From assembly GCF_001422445.1 (NCBI RefSeq), contig NZ_LMNA01000027.1, positions 186,001-250,000 on the forward strand: a stretch of 64,000 bases of DNA, in the 5' to 3' direction. Source of the stretch: Pseudorhodoferax sp. Leaf274. GTDB taxonomy: Bacteria; Pseudomonadota; Gammaproteobacteria; Burkholderiales; Burkholderiaceae_C. A model generated the notes under the pieces. It worked only from the letters and a program-made list of their open reading frames with translations, was not told the origin of the DNA and ran no database searches. Below are positions 39,506-47,978 of this stretch, one piece after another. Every line of letters begins with the position of its first letter. The first letter of the stretch is position 1. Both the position numbers and the translations under genes were made by a program.

Positions 39506-39648
39506 TCCCCAAGCACCCACAGAAGCCGGGGCCTGGGCCATGGCGGCGGGAGGCGCACTACACTGCGCGTCCCCGCAAGCGCCCGCCCGCAGGCTCGCCG
39601 TCCGCCGCAGGGCGTTTGCGCAATGCGTCGCCCACAACGGAGGAAACA

Positions 39649-40755
39649 ATGCACCAATTGCCCGCCCGCTACGACCACGTCGGCAGCTTCCTGCGCCCCG
39701 CCTACCTGCTGCAAGCGCGTGAACAGAAGGCCGCCGGCCAGATCACGCCCGAGCAGCTGCGCCGGGTCGAAGACCAGGCCATCGCCGAGATCGTGCAGTT
39801 CCAGCAGGACGTGGGGCTCCAGAGCATCACCGACGGCGAGTTCCGCCGCACCTACTTCCACATCGATTTCCTGGAACAGCTGGGCGGCGTGAAGACCGAC
39901 ATCCCGGTCACCATCCGCAAGCCCGACGGCACCGAAGAGCTCGCGCCGCCCGTGATGCGCGTGATCGACAAGGTGCGCCACGCCAAGGACATCCAGCTGG
40001 CCGACTTCCAGTACCTCAAGAGCCAGGTGGCCGCCGGCAACACCCCCAAGGTGACCATCCCCTCGCCCACCATGCTGCACTTCCGCGGCGGGCGTGCCGG
40101 CATCAGCAAGGACGCCTACCCCGAGCTCGAGCCGGACTTCTACGACGACGTGGCCAAAGCCTATGGCGACGAGCTGCGTTCGCTGGCCGCCGCCGGCTGC
40201 ACCTACGTGCAGATGGACGACACCAACCTGGCGTACCTGTGCGACGAGAAGATGCGCGAGGCCGCACGCCAGCGCGGCGACGACCCCAACGAACTGCCGC
40301 ACCGCTATGCCAGGTTCATCAACAAGGTCGTGGCCCAGAAGCCCGCCGGCATGCTGCTGGCCATGCACCTGTGCCGCGGCAACTTCAAGAGCACGCACGC
40401 CGCAGCCGGCAACTACGAGCCGGTGGCCGAGGCACTGCTGCAGGAGATGGACCTGGACGCCTACTTCCTCGAGTACGACGACGACCGCTCGGGCGACTTC
40501 CGCCCGCTGCGCTACCTGCCCAAGGGCAAGACCGTGGTGCTGGGCCTGGTGACCACCAAGTTCGGCCAGATGGAAAGCAAGGACGACCTCAAGCGCCGCA
40601 TCGACGAGGCCGCCCGCCACGCGCCTTTGGACCAGCTCGCGCTGAGTCCGCAGTGCGGTTTTTCCAGCACCGTGCACGGCAACAACATCGCGGTGCAGGC
40701 GCAGCGCGACAAGCTGCGCCTGGTGATCGAGACCGCCCAGGAAGTCTGGGGCTGA
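39649..40755 (+). CDS. MetE-like cobalamin-independent methionine synthase-family protein
   Basis: A 368-residue stand-alone catalytic domain of the MetE C-terminal type. Zinc ligands are His and Cys in LAMHLCRGN, Glu in YFLEYDDDRSGDF and Cys in LSPQCGFSST. The opening RYDHVGSFLRPAYLLQ and the substrate-loop TYVQMDDTNLAYLCD are typical of YxjG-like proteins. The full MetE N-terminal domain is absent, so it may methylate homocysteine from another donor or act as a different thiol transferase. GGAGGA precedes ATG 39649. It is monocistronic, with no obvious link to the sugar genes upstream. Confidence 0.88.
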   Translation: MHQLPARYDHVGSFLRPAYLLQAREQKAAGQITPEQLRRVEDQAIAEIVQFQQDVGLQSITDGEFRRTYFHIDFLEQLGGVKTDIPVTIRKPDGTEELAPPVMRVIDKVRHAKDIQLADFQYLKSQVAAGNTPKVTIPSPTMLHFRGGRAGISKDAYPELEPDFYDDVAKAYGDELRSLAAAGCTYVQMDDTNLAYLCDEKMREAARQRGDDPNELPHRYARFINKVVAQKPAGMLLAMHLCRGNFKSTHAAAGNYEPVAEALLQEMDLDAYFLEYDDDRSGDFRPLRYLPKGKTVVLGLVTTKFGQMESKDDLKRRIDEAARHAPLDQLALSPQCGFSSTVHGNNIAVQAQRDKLRLVIETAQEVWG

Positions 40756-40774
40756 CACCCACGCCGGCGCACCG

Positions 40775-42160
40775 GTGGCGCATGCCCTGATATCCTGGCT
40801 GCCCAGCGTCTCGCAGCACCTGCTGTTCGGCGCGCTGGCGGTGCTCGTCTACATCCTGACCAACCGGGCCCGGCGCCAGCCGCGCGCGCCGACCACGGCC
40901 ATCGCCTGGGTCATGGGCCTGGCGCTGCTGCCCTACCTGATGCTGCCGCTGTTCCTGCTGTTCGGCCGGCGCAAGCTGCGGCCGCTGGGCCGCCCACGGT
41001 TGCGCGGCAGCCGGCCCACGCGCTTCACGCACTGGGCGGCCGACCTGCTGGACGGCTTCGAACTCGCGCCGCCCAGCCACAACCGCACACGCTTCCATGC
41101 CGGCGGCACGCAGGCCTGCGCGGCGCTGTGGGAACTCATCGCCGGCGCCCAGCACCGGCTGGACATCTGCACCTTCATCATCGGCCGCGACGCCTTCGGC
41201 GATGCGGTGGTCGACCGGCTGGCGGAGCGCGCCAGGGCAGGCGTGCAGGTGCGCGTGCTGCTCGACGGGTTCGGCGCGCTGCAGCTGCCGCGCCGGCATT
41301 TCGACCGGCTGCGCGAGGCCGGCGGCGACGTGGCGGTGTTCCGCCCGCTGCTGAGCCTGCGCAACAACGGCCCGCGCAACCTGCGCAACCACCGCAAGCT
41401 GGCCATCGCCGACGACCACCGGCTGTGGAGCGGCGGGCGCAACCTGGCGGCAGAGTACTTCGAGGGCGATGCCGGCATCGCCGCCTGGACCGACCTGTCC
41501 TTCGACGTGGAAGGGCCGGTGGCCAGCGCCGCGGCCTGGCAGTTCGAGCGCGACTGGGCCGCCGTGCGGCAGTCGCAGCCGCGCACGGTGGCGCCCGTCG
41601 CGCCCATCGCCGCTGGCGACCGGGGCGCGCCCGCGCAGTTCCTGCCCAGCGGCCCCGACCAGGCCGACGACACCGCCCACGCGCTGCTGATCGACGCCTG
41701 CTACCGCGCCGAGCACCGCATCCTGGCGGCGACGCCCTACTTCATCCCCGACGACGCGCTGCGCGATGCCTTGCGCCGTGCCGCCCGCCGCGGCGTGGCG
41801 GTGGACATCGTGCTGCCCGCCGAGTCCAACCACCGGCTGGCCGACTTCGCGCGCAGCCGCGCCATGCGCGACCTGGCCGAGGCCGGCGTGGCCTTCCACC
41901 TGCTGCCCGCCATGTCGCACGCCAAGGCCGTGGTGGTCGACGAGCAGATCGCGCTGGCCGGCTCCATCAACCTGGACCTGCGCAGCCTGCTCCTGAACCA
42001 CGAGGCCGGCGTGGTGTTCTACGGCGCGGCCGAGATCGGCTGGCTGGCGCAGTGGATCGAGGGCCAGCGCGCACTGGGAAGCCCCTACCAGCCCGAGACG
42101 CCAGGGCTGGGCCGCGACATCGCCGAAGGGCTGCTGCTGGCGGTGGCCTTCCAGCTCTGA
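40775..42160 (+). CDS. Cardiolipin synthase/phospholipase D-family protein
   Basis: A 461-residue membrane-attached enzyme. Two N-terminal hydrophobic segments (HLLFGALAVLVYIL, LALLPYLMLPLFLLFG) are followed by two HKD motifs: His206-Lys208-Asp213 in NHRKLAIADD and His382-Lys384-Asp389 in SHAKAVVVDE. This is the cardiolipin synthase layout, joining phosphatidylglycerol units or phosphatidylethanolamine and PG. The start is GTG 40775, close behind the previous gene. Other PLD-type roles are possible but less likely. Confidence 0.87.
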   Translation: MAHALISWLPSVSQHLLFGALAVLVYILTNRARRQPRAPTTAIAWVMGLALLPYLMLPLFLLFGRRKLRPLGRPRLRGSRPTRFTHWAADLLDGFELAPPSHNRTRFHAGGTQACAALWELIAGAQHRLDICTFIIGRDAFGDAVVDRLAERARAGVQVRVLLDGFGALQLPRRHFDRLREAGGDVAVFRPLLSLRNNGPRNLRNHRKLAIADDHRLWSGGRNLAAEYFEGDAGIAAWTDLSFDVEGPVASAAAWQFERDWAAVRQSQPRTVAPVAPIAAGDRGAPAQFLPSGPDQADDTAHALLIDACYRAEHRILAATPYFIPDDALRDALRRAARRGVAVDIVLPAESNHRLADFARSRAMRDLAEAGVAFHLLPAMSHAKAVVVDEQIALAGSINLDLRSLLLNHEAGVVFYGAAEIGWLAQWIEGQRALGSPYQPETPGLGRDIAEGLLLAVAFQL

Positions 42161-42221
42161 GCGCGCGGCAGCGCCCGTCCCACGCCCGCCACCCGCCCGC
42201 CGCGCGCGCTCACGTCCGCGC

Positions 42222-43058
42222 TCACCCCGCCCGCCTGCGCCCGGCCGCACGCTCGGGCACGTTGCCCCAGGTGCCCACGTTCGCCGACTTCAGCAACGCC
42301 GACGCCTGCCCCGTGGTGGCCAGTTCTGCCGCCGCCTCCAGCAGCGCCGGCCCGAACTGCTGCATGCGCGACGCCGTGAGCCGCGCCGACGGCCCGGCCA
42401 CCACCAGCACGCCCGTGGCCGGATCGCCGGGCCGCTGCACCGGCGCGGCCATCGAGCTCATGCCCGGCGCATAGGCCTCCTCGATCACGCTCCAGCGCCG
42501 CTTGCGGTGTTCGTCCAGCACCTTGAGCAAGGCCTTGAACGAGGTCGGCGCGTTGGGGCCGAAGTTCTTCGGCTGGCCCATGCCCTGGCGCGTGACGTAG
42601 GCGATGGCCACATCCTCGGGCAGCGTCATGAGCCAGGCCTGGCCCGCGGCGCTGCACGACAGGCGCAGGTCGATGCCCATGTCCGGGTCGTACAGCAGGC
42701 CCGAGCGCGCGCCCTGCGCCTTGGCCACCAGGGTCAGCCGCTCGCCGTCGACGATGGCCAGGCGCACCAGTTCCCCGGTGGCCTGCGCCAGCCGGTGGAT
42801 CACCGGCTGGGCGATGTCGACCACGCCCGACTTGGAGAGGAAGCTCAGCCCCATCGAGGCCATCTTGGTCGTCAGCGCGTAGTCGCCACGCTGCGGCAGC
42901 TGGCGCACGTAGCCGTGGCGGATCAGCTCCTGCAGCGTGCGGTGGCAGCCGCTGCGCAGCTGGCCCAGCTCGGTGGCGATCTGCGCCAGCGGCACACCGT
43001 CGGGGTGGGCGATCAGGTATTCCAGGATGGCCAGGGACTTCTCGAGGGCGCCGCTCAT
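42222..43058 (-). CDS. IclR-family transcriptional regulator
   Basis: A 278-residue IclR regulator. The N-terminal winged helix-turn-helix includes LEKSLAILEYLIAHPDGVPL and ELGQLRSGCHRTLQELIRHG; the effector domain includes VVDIAQPVIHRLAQATGELV and CSAAGQAWLM. It is divergent from a TRAP-type binding protein gene, and two strong palindromes lie in the 108-base gap, so it probably controls that gene and itself. Confidence 0.92.
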   Translation of the reverse strand: MSGALEKSLAILEYLIAHPDGVPLAQIATELGQLRSGCHRTLQELIRHGYVRQLPQRGDYALTTKMASMGLSFLSKSGVVDIAQPVIHRLAQATGELVRLAIVDGERLTLVAKAQGARSGLLYDPDMGIDLRLSCSAAGQAWLMTLPEDVAIAYVTRQGMGQPKNFGPNAPTSFKALLKVLDEHRKRRWSVIEEAYAPGMSSMAAPVQRPGDPATGVLVVAGPSARLTASRMQQFGPALLEAAAELATTGQASALLKSANVGTWGNVPERAAGRRRAG

Positions 43059-43083
43059 GCTGTGCTTTCAAGGACTTGCGATG

Positions 43084-43116
43084 TTCAAAATTTGAATGGC
43101 TTCCAAAATTTGGAAG
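43084..43116. promoter_or_regulatory. Two adjacent palindromes, probable IclR operators
   Basis: TTCAAAATTTGAA (43084-43096) and CTTCCAAAATTTGGAAG (43100-43116) are both perfect odd-length palindromes with the same CAAAATTTG core, centres 18 bases apart. They lie in the divergent region between the IclR and TRAP genes, in a notably AT-rich patch. Such paired sites are typical for dimer-of-dimers binding by IclR proteins. Confidence 0.7.
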
Positions 43117-43166
43117 ACTTTCAACATTCTGCAATGATCCGCCCGCTTTTTCGAACGAGGAGACCC

Positions 43167-44192
43167 ATGCAACACCCATCGCTTTCCCGCCGCCGCCTGG
43201 TGGCAGGCGCCGCCGGCGCCGCATTGCTCGGCGCACCGGCACTGCATGCGCAGGAGATCCGCGAGCGCACGCTGCGCTTCGCCTTCAGCCTGGCCAAGGA
43301 CCACCCGCTGGGCCTGGGCGCGCAGAGGTTCGCCGACGCCGTGGCCCAGCGCAGCGGCGGCAAGCTGCGCGTGAACCTGTTCCCGGGGGCGGTGCTGGGC
43401 AGCGACATGCAGAACCTGTCGGCCGTGCGCGGCGGCACGCTGGACTTCACCTCCATGGCCACCGGCATCGTGGCCTCGCTGGACAAGCGCTTCATGGTGT
43501 TCGACCTGCCCTTTTTGTTCAACACGCCGCAGGAGGCCTATGCGATCGCCGACGGCCCGGCCGGCACGCAGCTGCAGGCCGACCTGGCCCAGCACGGCAT
43601 CGTGGGCCTGGGCATCTGGGACCTGGGCTTTCGCCACATGACCAACAGCAAGCGGCCCATCGTGCGCGCCGAGGATGTGGCGGGCCTGAAGATCCGCGTG
43701 ATCGGCTCGCCGATCTTCCTGGATCTGTTCAACGCACTCGGCGCCAATCCCGTGCCCATGACCTTCGGCGAGGTCTACGGCGCGCTGGAGTCGCGCGCCA
43801 TCGACGGCCAGGACAACCCGCTGGGCGTGATCGAGTCCGCCAAGTTCGCCGAGGTGCAGAAGTACCTCTCGCTCACGCGCCACGTCTACACCGGCATGCC
43901 CTTCATGATGGGCCGGAAGACCTGGGACGCGCTCAACGAGGCCGAGCGCAAGGTGGTGCGCGAGGCCGCCGACGACGCCCGCCAGTTCGAGCGCCAGGCC
44001 GTGCAGCGCAAGGAGGGCGAGTCCATCGAGGCGCTGAAGAAGAGCATGCAGGTGAACGAGGTCAGCGCGGCCGAGATCAAGCGCCTGCGCGAGAAGGTGC
44101 AGGCCGTCACCGACAAGTTCTCGCGCGAGGTGGGCGAGGCGCTGGTGCAGCAGGTCAATGCCGACCTCGCCCGCCTGCGCGGCGGCCAGTAG
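43167..44192 (+). CDS. TRAP transporter substrate-binding protein (DctP-type)
   Basis: A 341-residue periplasmic protein of the DctP/TAXI-like TRAP family. The twin-arginine-like signal SRRRLVAGAAGAALLG ends LHAQE. Family segments are FSLAKDHPLGLGAQRFADAV, GSPIFLDLFNALGANPVPMTFGE (residue 175 region, including the conserved carboxylate-binding Arg nearby in KIRVIGS) and the helix RAIDGQDNPLG. AGGAGAC precedes ATG 43167. No DctQ or DctM gene follows, so the membrane partners must be elsewhere. A carboxylate or sugar-acid ligand is the family expectation. Confidence 0.9.
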   Translation: MQHPSLSRRRLVAGAAGAALLGAPALHAQEIRERTLRFAFSLAKDHPLGLGAQRFADAVAQRSGGKLRVNLFPGAVLGSDMQNLSAVRGGTLDFTSMATGIVASLDKRFMVFDLPFLFNTPQEAYAIADGPAGTQLQADLAQHGIVGLGIWDLGFRHMTNSKRPIVRAEDVAGLKIRVIGSPIFLDLFNALGANPVPMTFGEVYGALESRAIDGQDNPLGVIESAKFAEVQKYLSLTRHVYTGMPFMMGRKTWDALNEAERKVVREAADDARQFERQAVQRKEGESIEALKKSMQVNEVSAAEIKRLREKVQAVTDKFSREVGEALVQQVNADLARLRGGQ

Positions 44193-44202
44193 GGGCGACG
44201 CC

Positions 44203-44898
44203 TTGGCGCTTCTTGGCAAGGCCGCGCTGGCCATGTGGTGGGACATGGCGGCGCCGGCCCGCGAAGATTTCGAGCACTGGCACGCGCACGAGCACTTCCC
44301 CGAGCGGCTGGGCATCCCGGGCTTTCGCCGTGCCTCGCGCTGGCGCAGCGCCGACGGCGGCGCGGGGGTGTTCGTGCTGTACGAGCTGGAGGACCACGGC
44401 GTGCTGTCCTCTGCGGCCTACCTGGCGCGGCTCAACGCGCCGACGGCCTGGTCGACGCGCCTGATGCCCGAGCACCGCGAGATGGTGCGCAGCCAGTGCC
44501 GCGTGCTGGAAAGCCGTGGCGGCAGCATGGCCGGCCACGCGCTGGCCGTGCGGCTGTCGCCCGCGCCCGGGCACGAGGACCGGCTGCGCAGCGCGCTGCG
44601 CGGGCTGGCCGCCGAAGCCTGCGTGCAGCCCGGCCTGGCCGGCCTGCACCTGCTGCGCCACGAGACGCCGGACATCGCGCAGACCGCCGAGCAGAAGCTG
44701 CGGGGGCTGAACGACCGCTACGCCGACTGGGTGCTGCTGGCCTGCGGCTACGACGCCGTGGCCCTGGCGGCGCTGTCGGACGGCCCGCTGGCCGATGCCC
44801 GGCTCACCGCCCTGGGGGCCGCGCCGGGAACGCAGCGCAACCTGTACCAGCTGGCCTACAGCGCGCTGCCGGGCGACGTGGCCGACGCCGTGCTCTGA
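44203..44898 (+). CDS. Uncharacterised protein, dimeric alpha/beta-barrel (EthD-like) N-terminus
   Basis: This 231-residue cytoplasmic-looking protein has no signal peptide. The segment FEHWHAHEHFPERLGIPGFR near residue 25 resembles EthD/DUF4286-like dimeric ferredoxin-fold proteins, where a WHxxEHxPER motif is common. A second half (HALAVRLSPAPGHEDRLRSA onward) may be a repeat of the fold without that motif. The start is TTG 44203, eleven bases after the TRAP gene stop, with AGGGGCG upstream. Being in the TRAP operon, it could act on the imported compound. I cannot name a reaction. Confidence 0.7.
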   Translation: MALLGKAALAMWWDMAAPAREDFEHWHAHEHFPERLGIPGFRRASRWRSADGGAGVFVLYELEDHGVLSSAAYLARLNAPTAWSTRLMPEHREMVRSQCRVLESRGGSMAGHALAVRLSPAPGHEDRLRSALRGLAAEACVQPGLAGLHLLRHETPDIAQTAEQKLRGLNDRYADWVLLACGYDAVALAALSDGPLADARLTALGAAPGTQRNLYQLAYSALPGDVADAVL

Positions 44899-44902
44899 AC
44901 CC

Positions 44903-45961
44903 TCAGGAGCTCGCCAGCGGCGCCCGGCGGCTGGGCGGCCTGACCTCGACACGGTTGCGCCCGGCGCGTTTGGCCTCGTAGAGCGCGGTATCGGCGGCGG
45001 CGATCCAGTCGCGCGGCGTTGCATAGTGCCGCTGCACGGCGGCAATGCCGATGCTGCTGGTGAAGCGCAGCTCCTCGTGCTCGCGGAAGCGGTGGGCCTC
45101 GGTCTCGGCCCGGATGCGCTGGGCGATCTCGCGGGCCTGCGCCATGTCGGTGCCGCGCAGCAGGACCGCGAACTCGTCGCCGCCGTAGCGGCCGGCACAG
45201 TCGCTGGCACGCACGCAGGCACGCACGATCTGGCCCATGGCGCGGATCACGTCGTCGCCCACCGTGTGGCCGCGGCCATCGTTGATCTGCTTGAAGCCGT
45301 CGATGTCCAGCATCATCAGGCAGGCCGGCTCGCCGGTGGCGCCATGGCGCCGCAGGACCTCGCTGGCCTGCTGCTCCCAGTGGGTGCGCCCGTACAGGCC
45401 GGTCAGCGGGTCGATGCGGCGCAGCTCGTCGAGCATGCGGTTCTGCTGCGAGACCTTGCGGATCAGCCGGTAGCTCGACACGTTGACCGCCAGCGTGTGG
45501 ATGACCAGCATGGGAATGCAGGCGACGACGACCTGCATGCTGCTCTCCACCACCATGGGCGCCCCCATCCACCACGCCGCCAGCGCAGCGGCCGCCAGCA
45601 TGCCCGGCAGCGACCGCAGCCACAGCAGCCGCACCCCGGTGCTGATCTTGTCCATCGTGGTCAGCGTGACCAGCAGCACGCTGGGCAGCAGGTTGAACTG
45701 CATGAGCGGCACGAAGGCGCCCGCGATGGCCGAATCGACGAGCAGGTTGCGCACCTCGGCGCGCTGCGGATGGCCGCTGCGCCGTGCCAGCCAGTACGCC
45801 AGGTGCGGCCAGACGAAGCCGCCGCAGAACACCACGGCCCACACCGCTGGCGCGGCCTGGCGCTCGTGCAGCACCACCATGGCGACGGCAGCGCCCAGCC
45901 CCATGCCCACCACACGCAGCGGGTAGACGAGCCGGGGCAAGCGATTCAGTTCGGCGGCCAT
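44903..45961 (-). CDS. MASE2-GGDEF diguanylate cyclase
   Basis: A 352-residue membrane cyclase that makes cyclic di-GMP. The N-terminal MASE2 sensor region has several hydrophobic segments and the family opening LNRLPRLVYPLRVVGMG, VVFCGGFVWPHLAYWLARRS. The C-terminal GGDEF domain has IDPLTGLYGRTHWE, DIDGFKQINDGRGHTVGDDV and the active-site RYGGDEF. RASD five residues upstream of GGDEF is an intact inhibitory I-site (RxxD), so product feedback is expected. ATG 45961 fits the MASE2 start; an in-frame GTG at 46045 would add 28 residues. It is convergent with the EthD-like gene. Confidence 0.87.
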   Translation of the reverse strand: MAAELNRLPRLVYPLRVVGMGLGAAVAMVVLHERQAAPAVWAVVFCGGFVWPHLAYWLARRSGHPQRAEVRNLLVDSAIAGAFVPLMQFNLLPSVLLVTLTTMDKISTGVRLLWLRSLPGMLAAAALAAWWMGAPMVVESSMQVVVACIPMLVIHTLAVNVSSYRLIRKVSQQNRMLDELRRIDPLTGLYGRTHWEQQASEVLRRHGATGEPACLMMLDIDGFKQINDGRGHTVGDDVIRAMGQIVRACVRASDCAGRYGGDEFAVLLRGTDMAQAREIAQRIRAETEAHRFREHEELRFTSSIGIAAVQRHYATPRDWIAAADTALYEAKRAGRNRVEVRPPSRRAPLASS

Positions 45962-46129
45962 GCGGGAAGCAAGAAGAAGGACGGCAGCCCCGCCGTGGGA
46001 GCTGGCCTGGGCCAAAGCGGCGCGAAAGTCTAATGCCGCGTGCACAGGGCCGGCGGGCCGCTCCGCCCTGTGGTGCGCCAGGCCGGACGGCCGGTCGGGC
46101 CGGCGTCCCGCGCAGGAGGCGCCCGCGCG

Positions 46130-47005
46130 CTATTCCTTGACCGACCCGGTCATGCCCGAGACGTAGTACTCGACGAAGAACGAGTAGATGAAGGCCACCG
46201 GCAGCGAGCCCAGCAGCGCGCCGGCCATCAGCGGCCCCCACTGGTAGACGTCGCCCTGCACGAGTTCGGTCACCACGCCCACCGGCACCGTCTTGACCTC
46301 GGACGAGGACACGAAGGTCAGCGCATAGATGAACTCGTTCCACGACAGCGTGAACGCGAAGATGCCGGCAGAAATCAGGCCCGGCACCGCCAGCGGCAGC
46401 ACCACCTTGACGAGGATCTGCCAGCGCGTGGCCCCGTCGATCAGCGCGCACTCCTCCAGCTCCATCGGGATGGAGCGGAAGTAGCCCATCAGCAGCCAGG
46501 TGCAGAACGGGATCAGGAAGGTCGGGTAGGTCAGGATCAGCGCGAGCCGCGTGTCGAACAGGCCCAGGTTGAACACCACGCTGGCCAGCGGGATGAACAG
46601 GATGGACGGCGGCACCATGTAGGCCAGGAAGATCGACAGCCCCACGTGCTTGGAGCCCTGGAAGCGCAGCCGCTCGATGGCGTAGGCCGCCAGCACCGAG
46701 GCCACCAGCGACACGATGGTGGACACCACCGAGACCAGCACCGTGTTCCACAGCCACTGCGGGTAGGTGGTCTCGAACAGCAGCTTGTGGAAGTGCGCCA
46801 GCGTGGGCTTGACCACCCAGAACGGGTTGCCGTCGCGCGAGAGCAGTTCCGCATCCGGCTTGATCGAGGTGATCACCATCCAGTAGAACGGAAACAGCAG
46901 CACGATCAGGAAGACCAGCAGCGGCAGGTAGACCGTCACCGCCTTGCGCGGGACCGAATCCAGGTAGGACATGCCGACCGTGTCGACATCGGAACTGCTG
47001 GCCAT
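46130..47005 (-). CDS. Carbohydrate ABC transporter permease, MalG/UgpE-type
   Basis: A 291-residue inner-membrane permease with six predicted helices. The family EAA-type loop is PMELEECALIDGATRWQILV near residue 190. Other segments are LPLLVFLIVLLFPFYWMVIT at the N-terminus and ILFIPLASVVFNLGLFDTRL. It forms a pair with the MalF-type gene, whose stop shares a base with its ATG 47005 (TGATG). It is the last gene of an ABC operon that runs from 50420. Confidence 0.94.
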   Translation of the reverse strand: MASSSDVDTVGMSYLDSVPRKAVTVYLPLLVFLIVLLFPFYWMVITSIKPDAELLSRDGNPFWVVKPTLAHFHKLLFETTYPQWLWNTVLVSVVSTIVSLVASVLAAYAIERLRFQGSKHVGLSIFLAYMVPPSILFIPLASVVFNLGLFDTRLALILTYPTFLIPFCTWLLMGYFRSIPMELEECALIDGATRWQILVKVVLPLAVPGLISAGIFAFTLSWNEFIYALTFVSSSEVKTVPVGVVTELVQGDVYQWGPLMAGALLGSLPVAFIYSFFVEYYVSGMTGSVKE

Positions 47006-47904
47006 CAGTCTTTACCCCCTTGTTGCCAGGCGCGGCGTTGTAGTCCGAAGAAGCTGAACAGCACGCACGCCAGCAGGAACGGCACCATGGCGATGGCGAT
47101 CGCCGCGCCCTCGCCCAGCGCACCGCCCGAGATCGCGCGCTGGAACGACAGCGTGGCCATCAGGTGCGTGGCGTTCAGCGGGCCGCCGCGCGTGATCACG
47201 TAGATGAGCTGGAAGTCGGTGAACGTGAACAGCACCGAGAAGGTCATGACCACCGCGATGATGGGCGTGAGCAGCGGCAGCGTGACATGGCGGAACTGCT
47301 GCCAGCGCGTGGCGCCGTCGATGGCCGATGCCTCGTAGTACGAGGGCGAGATGGTCTGCAGCCCGGCCAGCAGCGTGATCGCCACGAACGGCACGCCGCG
47401 CCACACGTTGGCGATGATCACCGCGATGCGCGCGTTCCACTCGTTGCCCAGGAAGTCGATGTAGCGGTCGATCAGCCCCATCTTCACGAGCGCCCAGCTG
47501 ATGATGGAGAACTGCGAGTCGTAGATCCACCAGAACGCGATGGCCGACAGCACGGTCGGCACGATGTAGGGCAGCAGGGTGACGGCGCGGAAGAAGGTCT
47601 TGAAGCGGATGTGCTTGTTGAGCAGCAGCGCCAGCCACAGGCCCAGGCCGAACTTCAGGATGCTGGCCACCACCGTGTAGAACAGCGTGTTGAACAGGGC
47701 CAGCCGGGTGACAGAGTCGTTCCACAGGTAGATGTAGTTTTCCAGCCCGACCCACACGCCGGCCCGGCCCACCTTGGTGTCGGTGAAGCCGAGCCAGGTG
47801 CCAAGGCCCAGCGGATAGGTCAGGAACAGCAGCAGCAGCACCGCCGCTGGCAGCATGAACAGGAAGCCGAGACCGTTGCGGCTGTTTTGCAGTCGGGCGA
47901 GCAT
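47005..47904 (-). CDS. Carbohydrate ABC transporter permease, MalF/UgpA-type
   Basis: A 299-residue permease. The N-terminal helix is GFLFMLPAAVLLLLFLTYPL. VTLLPYIVPTVLSAIAFWWI marks the conserved membrane block, and the EAA loop is SPSYYEASAIDGATRWQQFR. The DFQLIYVITRGGPLNATHLM segment is typical of sugar permeases. It lies 74 bases after the binding-protein gene and is coupled to the MalG-type gene. Confidence 0.94.
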   Translation of the reverse strand: MLARLQNSRNGLGFLFMLPAAVLLLLFLTYPLGLGTWLGFTDTKVGRAGVWVGLENYIYLWNDSVTRLALFNTLFYTVVASILKFGLGLWLALLLNKHIRFKTFFRAVTLLPYIVPTVLSAIAFWWIYDSQFSIISWALVKMGLIDRYIDFLGNEWNARIAVIIANVWRGVPFVAITLLAGLQTISPSYYEASAIDGATRWQQFRHVTLPLLTPIIAVVMTFSVLFTFTDFQLIYVITRGGPLNATHLMATLSFQRAISGGALGEGAAIAIAMVPFLLACVLFSFFGLQRRAWQQGGKD

Positions 47905-47978
47905 GCAGACCCTAGACAGGTGCGATCAGGAAACCGGCCGGGCGCGCAGCGCACGCTCGGCCGGGCGGCGGACAGGTG

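Noticed and set aside
39649-40755. Linking the MetE-like gene to the sugar operon as a pathway enzyme
   Set aside because: It has its own strong ribosome site, a 143-base gap from the epimerase gene, and a family function unrelated to sugars.
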